Positions 33,378 to 47,217 of a stretch of DNA of 64,000 nucleotides are shown one piece after another. This DNA is from Oceanimonas sp. GK1. Lineage in GTDB: Bacteria > Pseudomonadota > Gammaproteobacteria > Enterobacterales > Aeromonadaceae. Numbering within the stretch: the first letter of the stretch is position 1; each line of letters starts with the position of its first letter. The notes under the pieces are model-generated. The model had not been told where the DNA came from, did not search any database, and worked only from the letters and a program-made list of their open reading frames with translations. The stretch is taken from the NCBI RefSeq assembly GCF_000243075.1, contig NC_016745.1, positions 3,055,001 to 3,119,000 on the forward strand, read 5' to 3'. Both the position numbers and the translations under genes were made by a program.

Positions 33378-34571
33378 ATGAGATTGGCCGTTATATTCGG
33401 AATGAATCAGGTAGTCAGCCATGGATTTGGCATGTTTCTGTTTGCGGCCCTGGTGCCGCTGATGCGTGAAGCCATCCAGCTCAGCCACTGGCACCTGGCC
33501 GCCATCGGGGCGCTCACCCAGCTGGCCTATCTCGCCGGCGCCATGCTGCTTGGGGTGCTGGGCCACCGCCTGAACACGGCACGGCTGGCGCTGACCACCG
33601 GCAGCCTCTCCACCGCCCTGCTGTTTACCATGGCGCACCTTGAGAACCCGTTGTTCATTATGCTGGCACTGACCTGCCTGGCCGCCAGCGCCGCCATCAG
33701 CTGGGGCACTCTGGTGGAGATCATCAGTCGTCATGTTCAGCCGGGCCAGCGCTCGACCTATCTCTCCACCGTCTCCAGCGGCACCGCCTGGGGTTATGGC
33801 CTGAATGGCCTGCTGATCCTGCTGGTAGTGCCCTCCCTGGGCTGGCAACAGGCCTGGCAACTGGCCGGGGCGACCGGTCTGCTGGTGGTGGCCCTGACCT
33901 GGCGCCTGCTGCGCAGCCTGCGGTCGCCTGCCGCCAGCACCACAGTGGCCGCCGAGCCGGCCATGCCCGCCACCAGGCTGCTGCTGACCATCGCTACCGA
34001 GCGAACCGCCTTTCTGGCATGCCTGATCTGCCTGCTGGCCGGCTTTACCACCATGCCCTTTTCCACCTGGCTCAATACTTACCTGGATCAGCTGGGGCTG
34101 CCCGCCAGCCTCGGCGGCTATACCTGGACCACGGTGGGGCTGACCGGCATGGTGGCCGGCCTGCTCACCGGCGGCCTGGCCGACCGTAAAGGCCACGGCG
34201 TGGCCCTGCTGATCATCTTCGGCGGTTTTGCGCTCGGCCAGCTGGCGTTTGCCTATGATCCGGCCCGGTTTGCCCTGGTGGCCGGCTTTGGCTACGGCCT
34301 GATGTATTTTCCCATGTGGGGCATAGTGGCCGGCTGGGTGGGCAGGCATTACTCTTCCACCGTCACCATGCAGATCAGCGGGCTTTGCATGGTGACCTTC
34401 GGCCTGGGCGGCACCCTGGGTAACCTGCTGGCGGGCTATCTGCGCACCGTCACCGGCTCACTGGACGCCGTGTTCATGACCCTGGCGGGGGCGGCGCTGT
34501 TGCTGGTGGGGCTGGGACTGTGGATATGGAGCAGCACGCCCGCCGTCAGCCCGCAGCCCGATCTGCCCTGA
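33378..34571 (+). CDS. Major facilitator superfamily transporter
   Basis: A 397-residue membrane protein with 12 hydrophobic segments. The ATG at 33378 has AGGGAG eight bases upstream and is better placed than an in-frame GTG at 33369. The inter-helix motif GLADRKGHG (motif A, second copy) is visible in the C-terminal half. The family as a whole exports drugs or moves small metabolites. The substrate here is unknown, and the divergent LysR gene is its likely regulator. Confidence 0.82.
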   Translation: MRLAVIFGMNQVVSHGFGMFLFAALVPLMREAIQLSHWHLAAIGALTQLAYLAGAMLLGVLGHRLNTARLALTTGSLSTALLFTMAHLENPLFIMLALTCLAASAAISWGTLVEIISRHVQPGQRSTYLSTVSSGTAWGYGLNGLLILLVVPSLGWQQAWQLAGATGLLVVALTWRLLRSLRSPAASTTVAAEPAMPATRLLLTIATERTAFLACLICLLAGFTTMPFSTWLNTYLDQLGLPASLGGYTWTTVGLTGMVAGLLTGGLADRKGHGVALLIIFGGFALGQLAFAYDPARFALVAGFGYGLMYFPMWGIVAGWVGRHYSSTVTMQISGLCMVTFGLGGTLGNLLAGYLRTVTGSLDAVFMTLAGAALLLVGLGLWIWSSTPAVSPQPDLP

Positions 34572-34580
34572 GCGGCCCCG

Positions 34581-35384
34581 TTACTGGTGCCCGATATCGG
34601 TACTTTCAAAGATTTTATCCGCCGAGGCCGCCACAAACCCGGTGTAAAGCTCACCGTCGGGCTTGGGATAACGCAGGGCAAACTCGTAAAAGCAGCTGGG
34701 CAGGGCCGCCTCGCCATCGGTAAAGTGCACCAGGGTGGTGTCGGCCAGGGTGGAGGACTGTTCCAGCAGCACCTCGGGTGAGCCCTTGATCTCGCCGCCG
34801 GCGTCGTTGAGCCGGAACCCCGCCTGCTTGAGGGCACTGTTCACCGCCTCCAGGCTGTCGTAATCCTTAAGGTGGTTCACACTCACGGTGAAGTGATTGG
34901 CGCGGTAGCCGTACACCGCCAGCCAGGCGGCGTACTCACTTTCCGCCAGCAGGGTCTTGTAATCCGCATGAGAGATTCGCCAGGGCGCGCCGGAGTAGAG
35001 AAAGTCCTTCCGCTCCGCCAGCGTGTCGTCCACCTGATCGATAAGCCCGGCCACGATGCGCTGCAATTCGGGCGAGCACTGCTCCAGCAGCAGCTCGCTG
35101 ATAAAGACCTTGGGCGCGGTGGCATCCGGGTGCTCGTAGTGGCGGGCATAGAGCTTCTTGGCCTCAAAGTGGTACTCGCCCTTTTGCTCGTAGCCCAGCG
35201 CCAGAAAAGGGGCTGCCAGCTTCTCCAGCCCGAGTTTGGGGTGGTTAAAGGTACGAAAGGCCACATGATCGTTGACGATGGCCTCACCGCCCTTCAGCAG
35301 ATCGTGAATTTTCAGCGCGCTGGGGGTCACGGTCAGGTAATGCTGCCAGAGGGCGTCGAACAGTTCCTGTACTGAAGTGTGCAT
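34581..35384 (-). CDS. DUF1338 protein (2-oxoadipate dioxygenase/decarboxylase family)
   Basis: A 267-residue protein of the DUF1338 family, whose longer member HglS converts 2-oxoadipate to 2-hydroxyglutarate in lysine catabolism using Fe(II). The expected metal ligands are H40 (NDHVAFRTF), H164 (RANHFTVSVN) and E234 (FYEFALRYP), and R44 matches the substrate arginine four residues after the first histidine. It starts 20 bases after astD and is the last gene of the ast unit, which suggests it acts on a 2-oxo acid linked to arginine or lysine breakdown. It is much shorter than HglS. Confidence 0.75.
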   Translation of the reverse strand: MHTSVQELFDALWQHYLTVTPSALKIHDLLKGGEAIVNDHVAFRTFNHPKLGLEKLAAPFLALGYEQKGEYHFEAKKLYARHYEHPDATAPKVFISELLLEQCSPELQRIVAGLIDQVDDTLAERKDFLYSGAPWRISHADYKTLLAESEYAAWLAVYGYRANHFTVSVNHLKDYDSLEAVNSALKQAGFRLNDAGGEIKGSPEVLLEQSSTLADTTLVHFTDGEAALPSCFYEFALRYPKPDGELYTGFVAASADKIFESTDIGHQ

Positions 35385-35403
35385 GGCGGTCTCCTTGTGT
35401 TGC

Positions 35404-37894
<2,491 letters not shown>

Positions 37895-37959
37895 GCAGCA
37901 CTCCTTATGATGATAGTGGCGGGGCACCCCCTGCCCCGCCGGTAATGGCGGTGGTCGCC

Positions 37960-39539
<1,580 letters not shown>

Positions 39540-40121
39540 TCACAGGAGATCCAGGTAGTTTTGCAGCAGCCGGTGGCCGCCTTCGGTCAGAATGCTTTCC
39601 GGATGAAACTGCACGCTGTGCACCGGCAGGGTACGGTGCTGCATGGCCATGATTTCGTCGCGTTCCCCCTGCGCCTGTTCGCTCCAGGCGGTCACCTCAA
39701 AGCAGGCGGGCAAGCTGTCGTCTTCCACCACCAGGGAGTGATAGCGGGTGACGGTGAGCGGATCGGGCAGGCTCGCAAACAGGCCGGTGCCGGTATGGCG
39801 AATGGCCGAGGTCTTGCCGTGCATCACTCGCCGGGCCCGGATCACCCGGCCGCCAAAAGCCTGGGCAATGGCCTGGTGCCCCAGGCACACACCGAGCAGC
39901 GGCACTTCACCGGCAAAGCGCTCGATGGCCGCCAGTGACACGCCGGCCTCGTTCGGGGTACAGGGGCCGGGGGAAATCACCAGCCCCGATGGGCGCAGGG
40001 CGGCAATCTCGTCCAGACCAATTTCGTCGTTGCGGCGCACCACCACCTCCTGCCCCAGCTCACCGAAATACTGCACCAGGTTCCAGGTAAAGGAGTCGTA
40101 GTTATCGATCATCAGCAGCAT
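39540..40121 (-). CDS. pabA: Aminodeoxychorismate synthase glutaminase PabA
   Basis: A class I glutamine amidotransferase of 193 residues that supplies ammonia to PabB for p-aminobenzoate in folate synthesis. The catalytic Cys is in [17 protein letters not shown] and the His-Glu pair in [14 protein letters not shown]. Its start [23 protein letters not shown] is typical. It could also serve anthranilate synthase as TrpG, but the location upstream of astC/argD points to pabA. Confidence 0.92.
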   Translation of the reverse strand: MLLMIDNYDSFTWNLVQYFGELGQEVVVRRNDEIGLDEIAALRPSGLVISPGPCTPNEAGVSLAAIERFAGEVPLLGVCLGHQAIAQAFGGRVIRARRVMHGKTSAIRHTGTGLFASLPDPLTVTRYHSLVVEDDSLPACFEVTAWSEQAQGERDEIMAMQHRTLPVHSVQFHPESILTEGGHRLLQNYLDLL

Positions 40122-40453
40122 ATTAAACTTATCTCTTTGATATTGAAGGCGCTAACCAGCAAAACACTGCCTTGATACCCGCTTGTCCGAGACCTCAACA
40201 GCACCCATGAGGAGGCGGTATTTTCGCATCTATCCGGTTGGCGTCAAACCTCGCTGAAGGTAGGCTGTTTGGCTTAACGGCCAAATGGCATGATGAGCGC
40301 GGCCAGACATGAGGTGCGCGCGGGCACGGCAAGCGGCCTGCATTTTTTCAGAGAGTCAAACCCTATGGACCTTTACCCTCCTGCATGCAAAGGGCTGGCG
40401 GCGGCACGTCCGGCGCGGCCTGCCATGATGTTCATGCCGTCGCAGGTACCCGC
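40122..40453. other. Gene-free gap between pabA and the hybrid kinase
   Basis: These 332 bases lie between divergent genes and hold no recognisable coding frame. A weak inverted repeat TTTGGC-N6-GCCAAA is seen near 40270-40287. No promoter pair close to consensus was found on either strand. Confidence 0.5.
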
Positions 40454-43400
40454 ATGAAGCACACTCCCGCCAGCCCCCGCCTTGCTCCGCCCCATGCCGA
40501 CGGGGGGCTGCTGCGCCGCAACCTGATTGCCGCCCTGCTTTACCTGCTGGCGGGAGGACTGGGAATGCTGCTGACCGTTTCCTCGGGCTATGCCTCACCG
40601 GTCTGGCCTGCCGCCGGGGTTGCGGTCACCCTGCTGCTGAAATGGGGATGGCGTTGCTGGCCCGGCATCTGGCTGGGGGGCCTGCTGATCGACAACGGCC
40701 TCAACACCGCGCTGGATGGCCTGCTGTGGCCGGCCATGAGCGCCGCCCTTGCCACGCTTCAGGCCCTGCTCGCCGCCTGGCTGATCCGCGGCTATTTACA
40801 GGGCAGGCTGTCGTCACTCACCGCTGACTGGCGGCTGGCCCTGTTTCTGGTGGGAGTCGGTCCCCTGACCTGCCTGCTCTCTTCCGGCCTGGGTACCCTG
40901 ATCATGCATTGGGACGGGCGGATTGAGGAAAGTGCCCTGGGGGGCGAATGGTTGCGCTGGTGGACCGGCGACACCCTGGGGATCCTCCTGTTTACGCCCA
41001 TCAGCCTGTTACTGTGGCCGCGGCACCACGGCGTGCTCGCGCCCGCGAGCGGCAGCGCCCGCTTTAGCCTGCCGCTGATGATCACCACGGCGCTGCTGAT
41101 ACTCGGCCACCTTGGCCTGGCGCAGCTGCTGGAGTTGCGGGCCCGCAACCAGGATCACGCCATGATGGACATGATCAGCAACAACGGCACCAGGCTACTG
41201 GCCGAAACCCTGCTGCCGCTCACCGGCCTGGCTCATTTTTTCAGCGCCAGTCAGGAAGTCACCCGCGAGGAGTTCCGTCAGTACACCAGCAGCTTTCTGA
41301 GTCATCCGGCCATTGTCTCCGTGGACTGGGCCCCCCGGGTCGAGGCGGCACAGCGCGCGGCCTTTGAAGCCGGGGTGCGGGCAGAAGGAATGGACGCCTT
41401 TGAGATTACCGAGCTGGATCAGGCTCGCCACCTCACCACCGCGGCCCCGCGCGCCGAGTATTTTCCCACCCTGTTCAGCGAGCCATTCAGCAGCAACCGG
41501 AAAATACTGGGCCTCGACCACCACTTTGAGCCCCAACGGATATCGGCCATGACCCTGGCCCGGGACAGCCAGAGCCCCATCGCTTCGGGCCTGCTGCCAC
41601 TGGCGCGTACCGACCGTCAGGTAACCCTGGTGTTCATGCCGGTCTGGCAAGACCGGCAGCTGGCGGGCTATGTGGTGGGAACCCTCGATCTGCAGCAATT
41701 GTTTGCTCCCCTGCTGCTTCATGCGCGCCGACAGGGGCTGCAGTCCCGGGTTACCGATATCACCCCCGGCGCCCGAGCCGTCACCTTGATCGACGAACTG
41801 CCGGCCCAAATCGAGCCCGAATGGAACCATACTTTTCGCTTCTGGGGCCGTGTCTGGCAACTGGACATGCAACCCACCGTTCCCTACTGGCAACCCGGTG
41901 CCAGCAGTGAGGAGCGCGTCTTCCTTGGCTTTTCCATGCTGACCGCCCTGCTGGCGGTATTTGCCACCCTGAGCAGCGCCAGCCGTCATCACGAGGTTCG
42001 CCGCCAGGTAGGAGAACGCACCGCCCAGCTGCGCAGCGAGCTGGACGCCCGCACCACCGCGGAGCACGCCTTGCACATCAGTGAGCAGCGCTACCGCCGG
42101 CTGATTGAATGGTCGCCCTTTGGCGTGCTGGTGCAATGCCATGGCCGCTGCCGGTTCGTCAATGCCAGCACCATGAGGATGTTCGGGGCCAGCACCGCCG
42201 ACCAGCTGCTCGGCCAGGAGCTGCTCGATTTTATTCACCCGGACAGCCAGGCCATGGTGGCCGAACGTCTGGCCCGGCGCACCGAGGGCCAGGGGGTGCC
42301 GGAGTCTGCCGTGGTGCACTATCGCCGGCTGGATGGCTCTTATTCCTGGGCAGAGCTGACCTCCGTCGCCTATGAATACGAAGGGCAGCCGGGCTCACTG
42401 GTCCTGCTCAACGATGTCAGCGACCGCATTCGGGCCGAGGAGCAGCGGGATCGGTTTTTTACCCTGTCGCTCGATCTGTTCTGCATTGCCAGCACCGAGG
42501 GGTATTTCAAGAGCGTCAACCCGGCGTTCACCCAGGTGCTCGGCTGGAGCGAGCAGGAATGGCTCAGCCGGCCCATTCTCGATTTTGTTCACCCCGACGA
42601 TGTGGAAGCCACCCGCCGGGAGCTGGCGTTGCTGGCGCAGAACGACATCAGCACCCTGGCCTTTGAAAATCGTTACCTTTGCAAGCAGGGGGGATGGCGC
42701 CGCCTGTCCTGGAAGGCGCTGCCCCAGCCGGGCGGGCTGCTGTTTGCCACCGCCCGGGACATCACCGAGCAACACCAGACGGCCCAACGGCTGACCGAAC
42801 TGAATGCCGAGCTCAAGCTGCGCATCAAGGAGCGCGGCCAGGCCCTGGCCGCGCTCCATGCCCAGAAGGAGGAAGTCAGGGCGGTGCTCGATCACCTGAT
42901 GGAGTGCGTCATTACCATCGACAGCCGGGGGATCATTCGCCGGGTCAACCCGGCGGTGCAGCCATTGCTGGGGTATGACCCGAACGCGTTGCTCGGCCAC
43001 AATATCTCCTGCCTGATGGACAGCCCCTTGCGGGAGCAGCATGACCACTATCTGGCCCGCTACCTGGAAACCGGCCAGCGCCACGTCATCGGCAGCAGCC
43101 GTGAAGTTACCGGCCGGCACAAGGAAGGCCATGCCGTCAGCATGGAGCTGAGTGTCTCCGAGTACAGGATTAACGACGAGCCGTTTTTTATCGGCACCCT
43201 GCGCGATATTCGCGAGCGCAAGGCCATGATTGCCAACCTGACTCAGGCGCGGGAGCAGGCCGAGCAGGCCAGCCGGGCCAAATCCGCGTTTCTGGCCACC
43301 ATGAGCCATGAAATTCGGACCCCCATGAACGGGGTCATCGGCATGGTCGACGTGCTGGCCCGGGATCAACTGACCCCTTACCAGCAGGATCTGGTCAAAA

Positions 43401-44833
43401 CCGTGCGGGACTCGGCGACCAACCTGCTGACCATCATCGACGACATTCTCGATTTCTCCAAAATCGAAGCCGGCAAGCTGGCCATCGACATGATCCCCAC
43501 CGAGATCACCGCCTTGCTGGAAGAGCAGTGCCGGGCGCTCGGCCCCATGGCCGCCGCCAGAGAGGTGGATCTGCACCTGGCCACCGGTCCGTCGGCCTGG
43601 ATCTACAGCGATCCCGTTCGCCTGCGCCAGATCATTGCCAACCTGGTCGGCAACGCCATCAAGTTTTCGGCCCGTGAGCATCAGGCCATCCCCCGGCGGG
43701 GCGCGGTAGACATTCACCTCAGCCTCACCGAGAGCAGCCCGCCCCAACTGGTGCTGGAGGTCGCGGATAACGGTATCGGGATAGCCCCAGCACAGCGGCA
43801 CAACCTGTTTATGCCCTTTACGCAAATGGAAAGCTCAACCACACGGCGCTTTGGCGGCACCGGACTCGGGCTGGCGATTTGCAAGCGCCTGACCGAGCTG
43901 ATGGCCGGGCAAATTGAGGTGGAAAGCCAGCCTGGCCAGGGCTCCCTGTTCCGCGTCACCCTGCCGGCCCGGCCGGCAGCGGCGCCCGATCCACAAACGC
44001 CATCCGTCCTCCCCTCCTCCGCCGCAGACCGAAGGGCCATGCCGGAGCACCTGATCCTGGTGGCCGAAGACGACGCCATCAACCGCAAGGTGATCCAGTA
44101 TCAGCTTGGCTTGCTGGGCTATCGCTGCGAGGCGGCACACAACGGGCGAGAGGCGCTGGCCATGTGGCGTGACAAGCCGTTTGACCTGCTGCTCACCGAC
44201 TTGCACATGCCGGAGATGGACGGCTATGAGCTGGCCGAACACATTCGCCGCGAAGAGCAGGGGCCGCATCGCCTGCCCATTCTGACCCTGACCGCCCATG
44301 CCCAGCGGGGCGAGGCCGCCCGCGCCCTGGCCAGCGGCATGGATGAGTATCTGACCAAACCGATAACGCTGGACGCCCTGGAAGCGGTGCTGGCCCGCTG
44401 GCTCCGCGGCACCACCCGGCCAGACACCACGGACGCGCACGGAACCAAGCTACAGGAAGCTCTGCTCGATCCCCAGGTGCTGGTGCAGATGCTCGGCCAT
44501 GACTGCCAGCTGATGACCGACACCCTGCAGGATTATACCGATGCCCTGGGCAGCCTGGCCGTTAGACTTGAAGAGACTTGCCTTGCCGGCGACTTTCCCG
44601 CTATTGTCGCCCTTGCCCACCGGCTCAAGTCTTCCTCAAGAGCGGTCGGCGCCCAGCGTCTGGCAACCCTCTACAGCAGGGTGGAGGACGCCGCCAAGCA
44701 CGGCGACAGCGCCACCGTGCACAGGGCCGCCGCCGACCTGACGGCGCTGAGGCTAGCCACCCTGCAGGCCGCAGAGCAACAACTTGTCCACCTTCAACGA
44801 TCCGAGCATAAGCATGAAGATCCTGGTCATTGA
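40454..44833 (+). CDS. Hybrid sensor histidine kinase (MASE1-CHASE-3xPAS-HisKA-REC-HPt)
   Basis: A 1459-residue membrane sensor kinase. The order is: a hydrophobic MASE1-type sensor (about residues 20-230), a CHASE-like periplasmic domain (about 250-480), three PAS domains (about 540-660, 675-780 and 820-930), the phosphoacceptor H952 in [11 protein letters not shown], an HATPase domain ([21 protein letters not shown]), a receiver with D1249 in [11 protein letters not shown], and an HPt domain with H1389 in AHRLKSSSR. All relay residues are present. The start has GCAGGT upstream. The last 20 bases overlap the next gene, a REC-EAL protein that is its likely partner. Confidence 0.88.
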   Translation: MKHTPASPRLAPPHADGGLLRRNLIAALLYLLAGGLGMLLTVSSGYASPVWPAAGVAVTLLLKWGWRCWPGIWLGGLLIDNGLNTALDGLLWPAMSAALATLQALLAAWLIRGYLQGRLSSLTADWRLALFLVGVGPLTCLLSSGLGTLIMHWDGRIEESALGGEWLRWWTGDTLGILLFTPISLLLWPRHHGVLAPASGSARFSLPLMITTALLILGHLGLAQLLELRARNQDHAMMDMISNNGTRLLAETLLPLTGLAHFFSASQEVTREEFRQYTSSFLSHPAIVSVDWAPRVEAAQRAAFEAGVRAEGMDAFEITELDQARHLTTAAPRAEYFPTLFSEPFSSNRKILGLDHHFEPQRISAMTLARDSQSPIASGLLPLARTDRQVTLVFMPVWQDRQLAGYVVGTLDLQQLFAPLLLHARRQGLQSRVTDITPGARAVTLIDELPAQIEPEWNHTFRFWGRVWQLDMQPTVPYWQPGASSEERVFLGFSMLTALLAVFATLSSASRHHEVRRQVGERTAQLRSELDARTTAEHALHISEQRYRRLIEWSPFGVLVQCHGRCRFVNASTMRMFGASTADQLLGQELLDFIHPDSQAMVAERLARRTEGQGVPESAVVHYRRLDGSYSWAELTSVAYEYEGQPGSLVLLNDVSDRIRAEEQRDRFFTLSLDLFCIASTEGYFKSVNPAFTQVLGWSEQEWLSRPILDFVHPDDVEATRRELALLAQNDISTLAFENRYLCKQGGWRRLSWKALPQPGGLLFATARDITEQHQTAQRLTELNAELKLRIKERGQALAALHAQKEEVRAVLDHLMECVITIDSRGIIRRVNPAVQPLLGYDPNALLGHNISCLMDSPLREQHDHYLARYLETGQRHVIGSSREVTGRHKEGHAVSMELSVSEYRINDEPFFIGTLRDIRERKAMIANLTQAREQAEQASRAKSAFLATMSHEIRTPMNGVIGMVDVLARDQLTPYQQDLVKTVRDSATNLLTIIDDILDFSKIEAGKLAIDMIPTEITALLEEQCRALGPMAAAREVDLHLATGPSAWIYSDPVRLRQIIANLVGNAIKFSAREHQAIPRRGAVDIHLSLTESSPPQLVLEVADNGIGIAPAQRHNLFMPFTQMESSTTRRFGGTGLGLAICKRLTELMAGQIEVESQPGQGSLFRVTLPARPAAAPDPQTPSVLPSSAADRRAMPEHLILVAEDDAINRKVIQYQLGLLGYRCEAAHNGREALAMWRDKPFDLLLTDLHMPEMDGYELAEHIRREEQGPHRLPILTLTAHAQRGEAARALASGMDEYLTKPITLDALEAVLARWLRGTTRPDTTDAHGTKLQEALLDPQVLVQMLGHDCQLMTDTLQDYTDALGSLAVRLEETCLAGDFPAIVALAHRLKSSSRAVGAQRLATLYSRVEDAAKHGDSATVHRAAADLTALRLATLQAAEQQLVHLQRSEHKHEDPGH

Positions 44834-46013
44834 CGACGACACCTTTATTTGCCGGCTCATCGGCCGGCAGCTGAACGGGCTGGGCTTTGCCCATGTCGAG
44901 CCCTATGAACGAGGCGCGGACGCCATTACCCGGCTGGAGCAGCAGCCTGATGAGGTTGAGCTGATTTTTTGTGATCTGCAGATGCCGGAAATGGACGGCA
45001 TTGAATGTATCCGTCAGCTGGCCCGTCTCGGCTACCGGGGCATTCTGGTGCTGGTCAGCGGCGAGGACGAACGCATTCTGCAAAGCGCGGAGCGACTGGC
45101 ACTGAGCCACGGGCTGAGGGTGGCCGGCACCCTGTTCAAACCGGTGGCGAGCGAGCAACTGCACCGCCTGCTGCAGGGCCTGCCGGGAGCCACCTGCAAT
45201 CGCGTGGCCGCCCGCTCCAGCTACAGCGCCGTCACCCTGGCCGAGGCCATCAGCCACGGTCAGCTGTGCAATTACTACCAGCCCAAGGTCGACCTGAACA
45301 GCGGCGCCCTGACCGGGGTGGAAGCCCTGGTGCGCTGGCGGCACCCGCAGGACGGCCTGATCACTCCCGATCAATTTATTCCGGTGGCGGAAGAGCACGG
45401 GCTGATTGATGATCTACTTCAGGTCGTGCTCAAGCAGGGGCTGGATGATGTCCGCCGCTGGCATCATGCGGGGCACAGCCTGCGGCTGGCCGTGAACGTG
45501 TCCATGAAAAACCTGGTCCGCCTCGATTTTCCGGAGTATGTTGAACGGACGGCGCAGGCCGCCGGCGTCGCTCCCGGCCTGCTGACCCTGGAGATCACCG
45601 AAAGCCACCTGATGAACAACCCGCAGGATGCGCTCGACATTCTGACCCGCTTGCGGCTGAAGCGCATTGGCCTGTCTATCGATGACTTTGGCACCGGCCA
45701 CTCATCCCTGGCCCAGCTGCGGGACATTCCTTTTACCGAGCTGAAAATAGACCGCAGCTTCGTGCACAGCGCCTGGCGCAACAGTGCCCTGCGGACGATT
45801 CTGAACGCCAGTCTCGACATGGCCCATCGCCTTGGCCTGCACACGGTGGCGGAAGGCGTGGAGGATCAGCACGACTGGGATTACCTGCGCAACGCCGGCT
45901 GTGATGTGGCTCAGGGCTGGTTTATCGCCCAGGCCATGCCGGCAGAACAACTGCTGCCCTGGTGGCGCAACTGGGAAACACGCCGCCCCACCCTGGGCCC
46001 AGAACAAGGCTGA
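44814..46013 (+). CDS. Response regulator with EAL c-di-GMP phosphodiesterase domain
   Basis: A 399-residue REC-EAL protein. The start [11 protein letters not shown] overlaps the kinase end by 20 bases. D54 in FCDLQMPEMDG is the phosphorylation site. The EAL motif is intact at 170-172 (GVEALVRW), as are EITESHLM, IDDFGTGHSS, LKIDRSFV and EGVED, so phosphodiesterase activity is expected. The layout is that of RocR of Pseudomonas. Phosphorelay from the upstream kinase would tune c-di-GMP breakdown. Confidence 0.9.
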   Translation: MKILVIDDDTFICRLIGRQLNGLGFAHVEPYERGADAITRLEQQPDEVELIFCDLQMPEMDGIECIRQLARLGYRGILVLVSGEDERILQSAERLALSHGLRVAGTLFKPVASEQLHRLLQGLPGATCNRVAARSSYSAVTLAEAISHGQLCNYYQPKVDLNSGALTGVEALVRWRHPQDGLITPDQFIPVAEEHGLIDDLLQVVLKQGLDDVRRWHHAGHSLRLAVNVSMKNLVRLDFPEYVERTAQAAGVAPGLLTLEITESHLMNNPQDALDILTRLRLKRIGLSIDDFGTGHSSLAQLRDIPFTELKIDRSFVHSAWRNSALRTILNASLDMAHRLGLHTVAEGVEDQHDWDYLRNAGCDVAQGWFIAQAMPAEQLLPWWRNWETRRPTLGPEQG

Positions 46014-46082
46014 ACCTATGGCACCCGCTTGCTATTGCCGGCGGCCCGACAAGCCCTTATTCACCCTTAACCGGTACATACC

Positions 46083-47189
46083 ATGACCCGTCCTACTGAC
46101 CAGCCCGGCCACACCCCCGCCCAGGATGAAGAAGCCCGCCTTGCCGCCCTGAACGCCTACGGGATCCTGGATACGCCCCCGGAGCCGGCGTTTGATGACA
46201 TCACCGAGCTGGCGGCGTTGATCTGCGATACGCCCATCGCCGTGATCAACTTCGTCGACCGGCACCGCCAGTGGTTTAAGTCCGAACAGGGGCTGGGAGT
46301 GAGGGAAACCCCGCTGGACATCTCCATTTGTGCCCATGTCATTTTGCAGTCGGAGTTATTTGTCGTGCCCGACACTCGACAGGACGCCCGCTTTGCCTGC
46401 AATCCGCTGGTGACCGGAGAGCCCTATTTGCGCTTTTATGCCGGCGCCCTGCTCAAAAGTCCGGAGGGCTTTCCCCTGGGCACCCTGTGCGTACTCGACC
46501 ATCGGCCCCGGGAGCTGACGGAGAAACAGCGCATCGCCCTGACCGCCCTGGCCAGTCAGGTGATGAACAACCTGGAGCTGATACGCGTTCAACAGGCCCA
46601 GGCCGCCTTGATCGAGCAACTGCAGTCGGCCCAGAAAGAGCTGATCCATCTGGCGTCCACCGATCCCCTCACCGGCCTGTATAACCGGCGGGCCATCGAG
46701 GAGCGCCTGAGTCAGGAGCTGGCGCTCATTGAGCGGGGCCGGGCGCCGGCGGCCCTGATGCTGATGGACCTGGATCATTTTAAAACCATCAATGACGACT
46801 TTGGCCACGAAACCGGCGACAGGGTCATTGAGCACTTTGCCCGGGTTTGCAAAAACGTGTTTCGTCAGTCCGATATTATCGGTCGCTGGGGCGGTGAAGA
46901 GTTTGTGGTGCTGCTGCCCGGCGCCACCGAAGCCGAGGCCTGGCAGGCGGCGCAGCGCCTGCACCAGTCGTTGCGGCAGACACCCCTGGTCGGTGATGAG
47001 CACCCGCCGCTGCTTATCACCGTCAGTATCGGCCTGTGCAGCCTGAGCAAAGACTGCGAGCTGGAAGACACCCTGCGCCAGGCCGACGAGCTGCTCTATC
47101 AGGCCAAAGACAGTGGCAGAAACCGTACCGTCTGCGCCTCTGCAACCACCGATGGTGAAACACCTGACGACCTGACTACTCCGGACTGA
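46083..47189 (+). CDS. GAF-GGDEF diguanylate cyclase
   Basis: A 368-residue soluble protein with an N-terminal GAF domain (about 20-165; LNAYGILDTPPEPAFDDITEL is a common opening in this group) and a C-terminal GGDEF domain. The active site is GGEEF at 270-274, and the inhibitory I-site RQSD at 261-264 is present, so it should make c-di-GMP under product control. It follows the REC-EAL gene by 69 bases and completes a kinase-phosphodiesterase-cyclase set. Confidence 0.9.
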   Translation: MTRPTDQPGHTPAQDEEARLAALNAYGILDTPPEPAFDDITELAALICDTPIAVINFVDRHRQWFKSEQGLGVRETPLDISICAHVILQSELFVVPDTRQDARFACNPLVTGEPYLRFYAGALLKSPEGFPLGTLCVLDHRPRELTEKQRIALTALASQVMNNLELIRVQQAQAALIEQLQSAQKELIHLASTDPLTGLYNRRAIEERLSQELALIERGRAPAALMLMDLDHFKTINDDFGHETGDRVIEHFARVCKNVFRQSDIIGRWGGEEFVVLLPGATEAEAWQAAQRLHQSLRQTPLVGDEHPPLLITVSIGLCSLSKDCELEDTLRQADELLYQAKDSGRNRTVCASATTDGETPDDLTTPD

Positions 47190-47217
47190 ACCGGCCAGCC
47201 CTGTTGCCATTCCCCCT

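Noticed and set aside
40385-40453. Upstream in-frame ATG extending the hybrid kinase by 23 residues
   Set aside because: The added residues are not family-like and the ATG at 40454 has a better upstream sequence.
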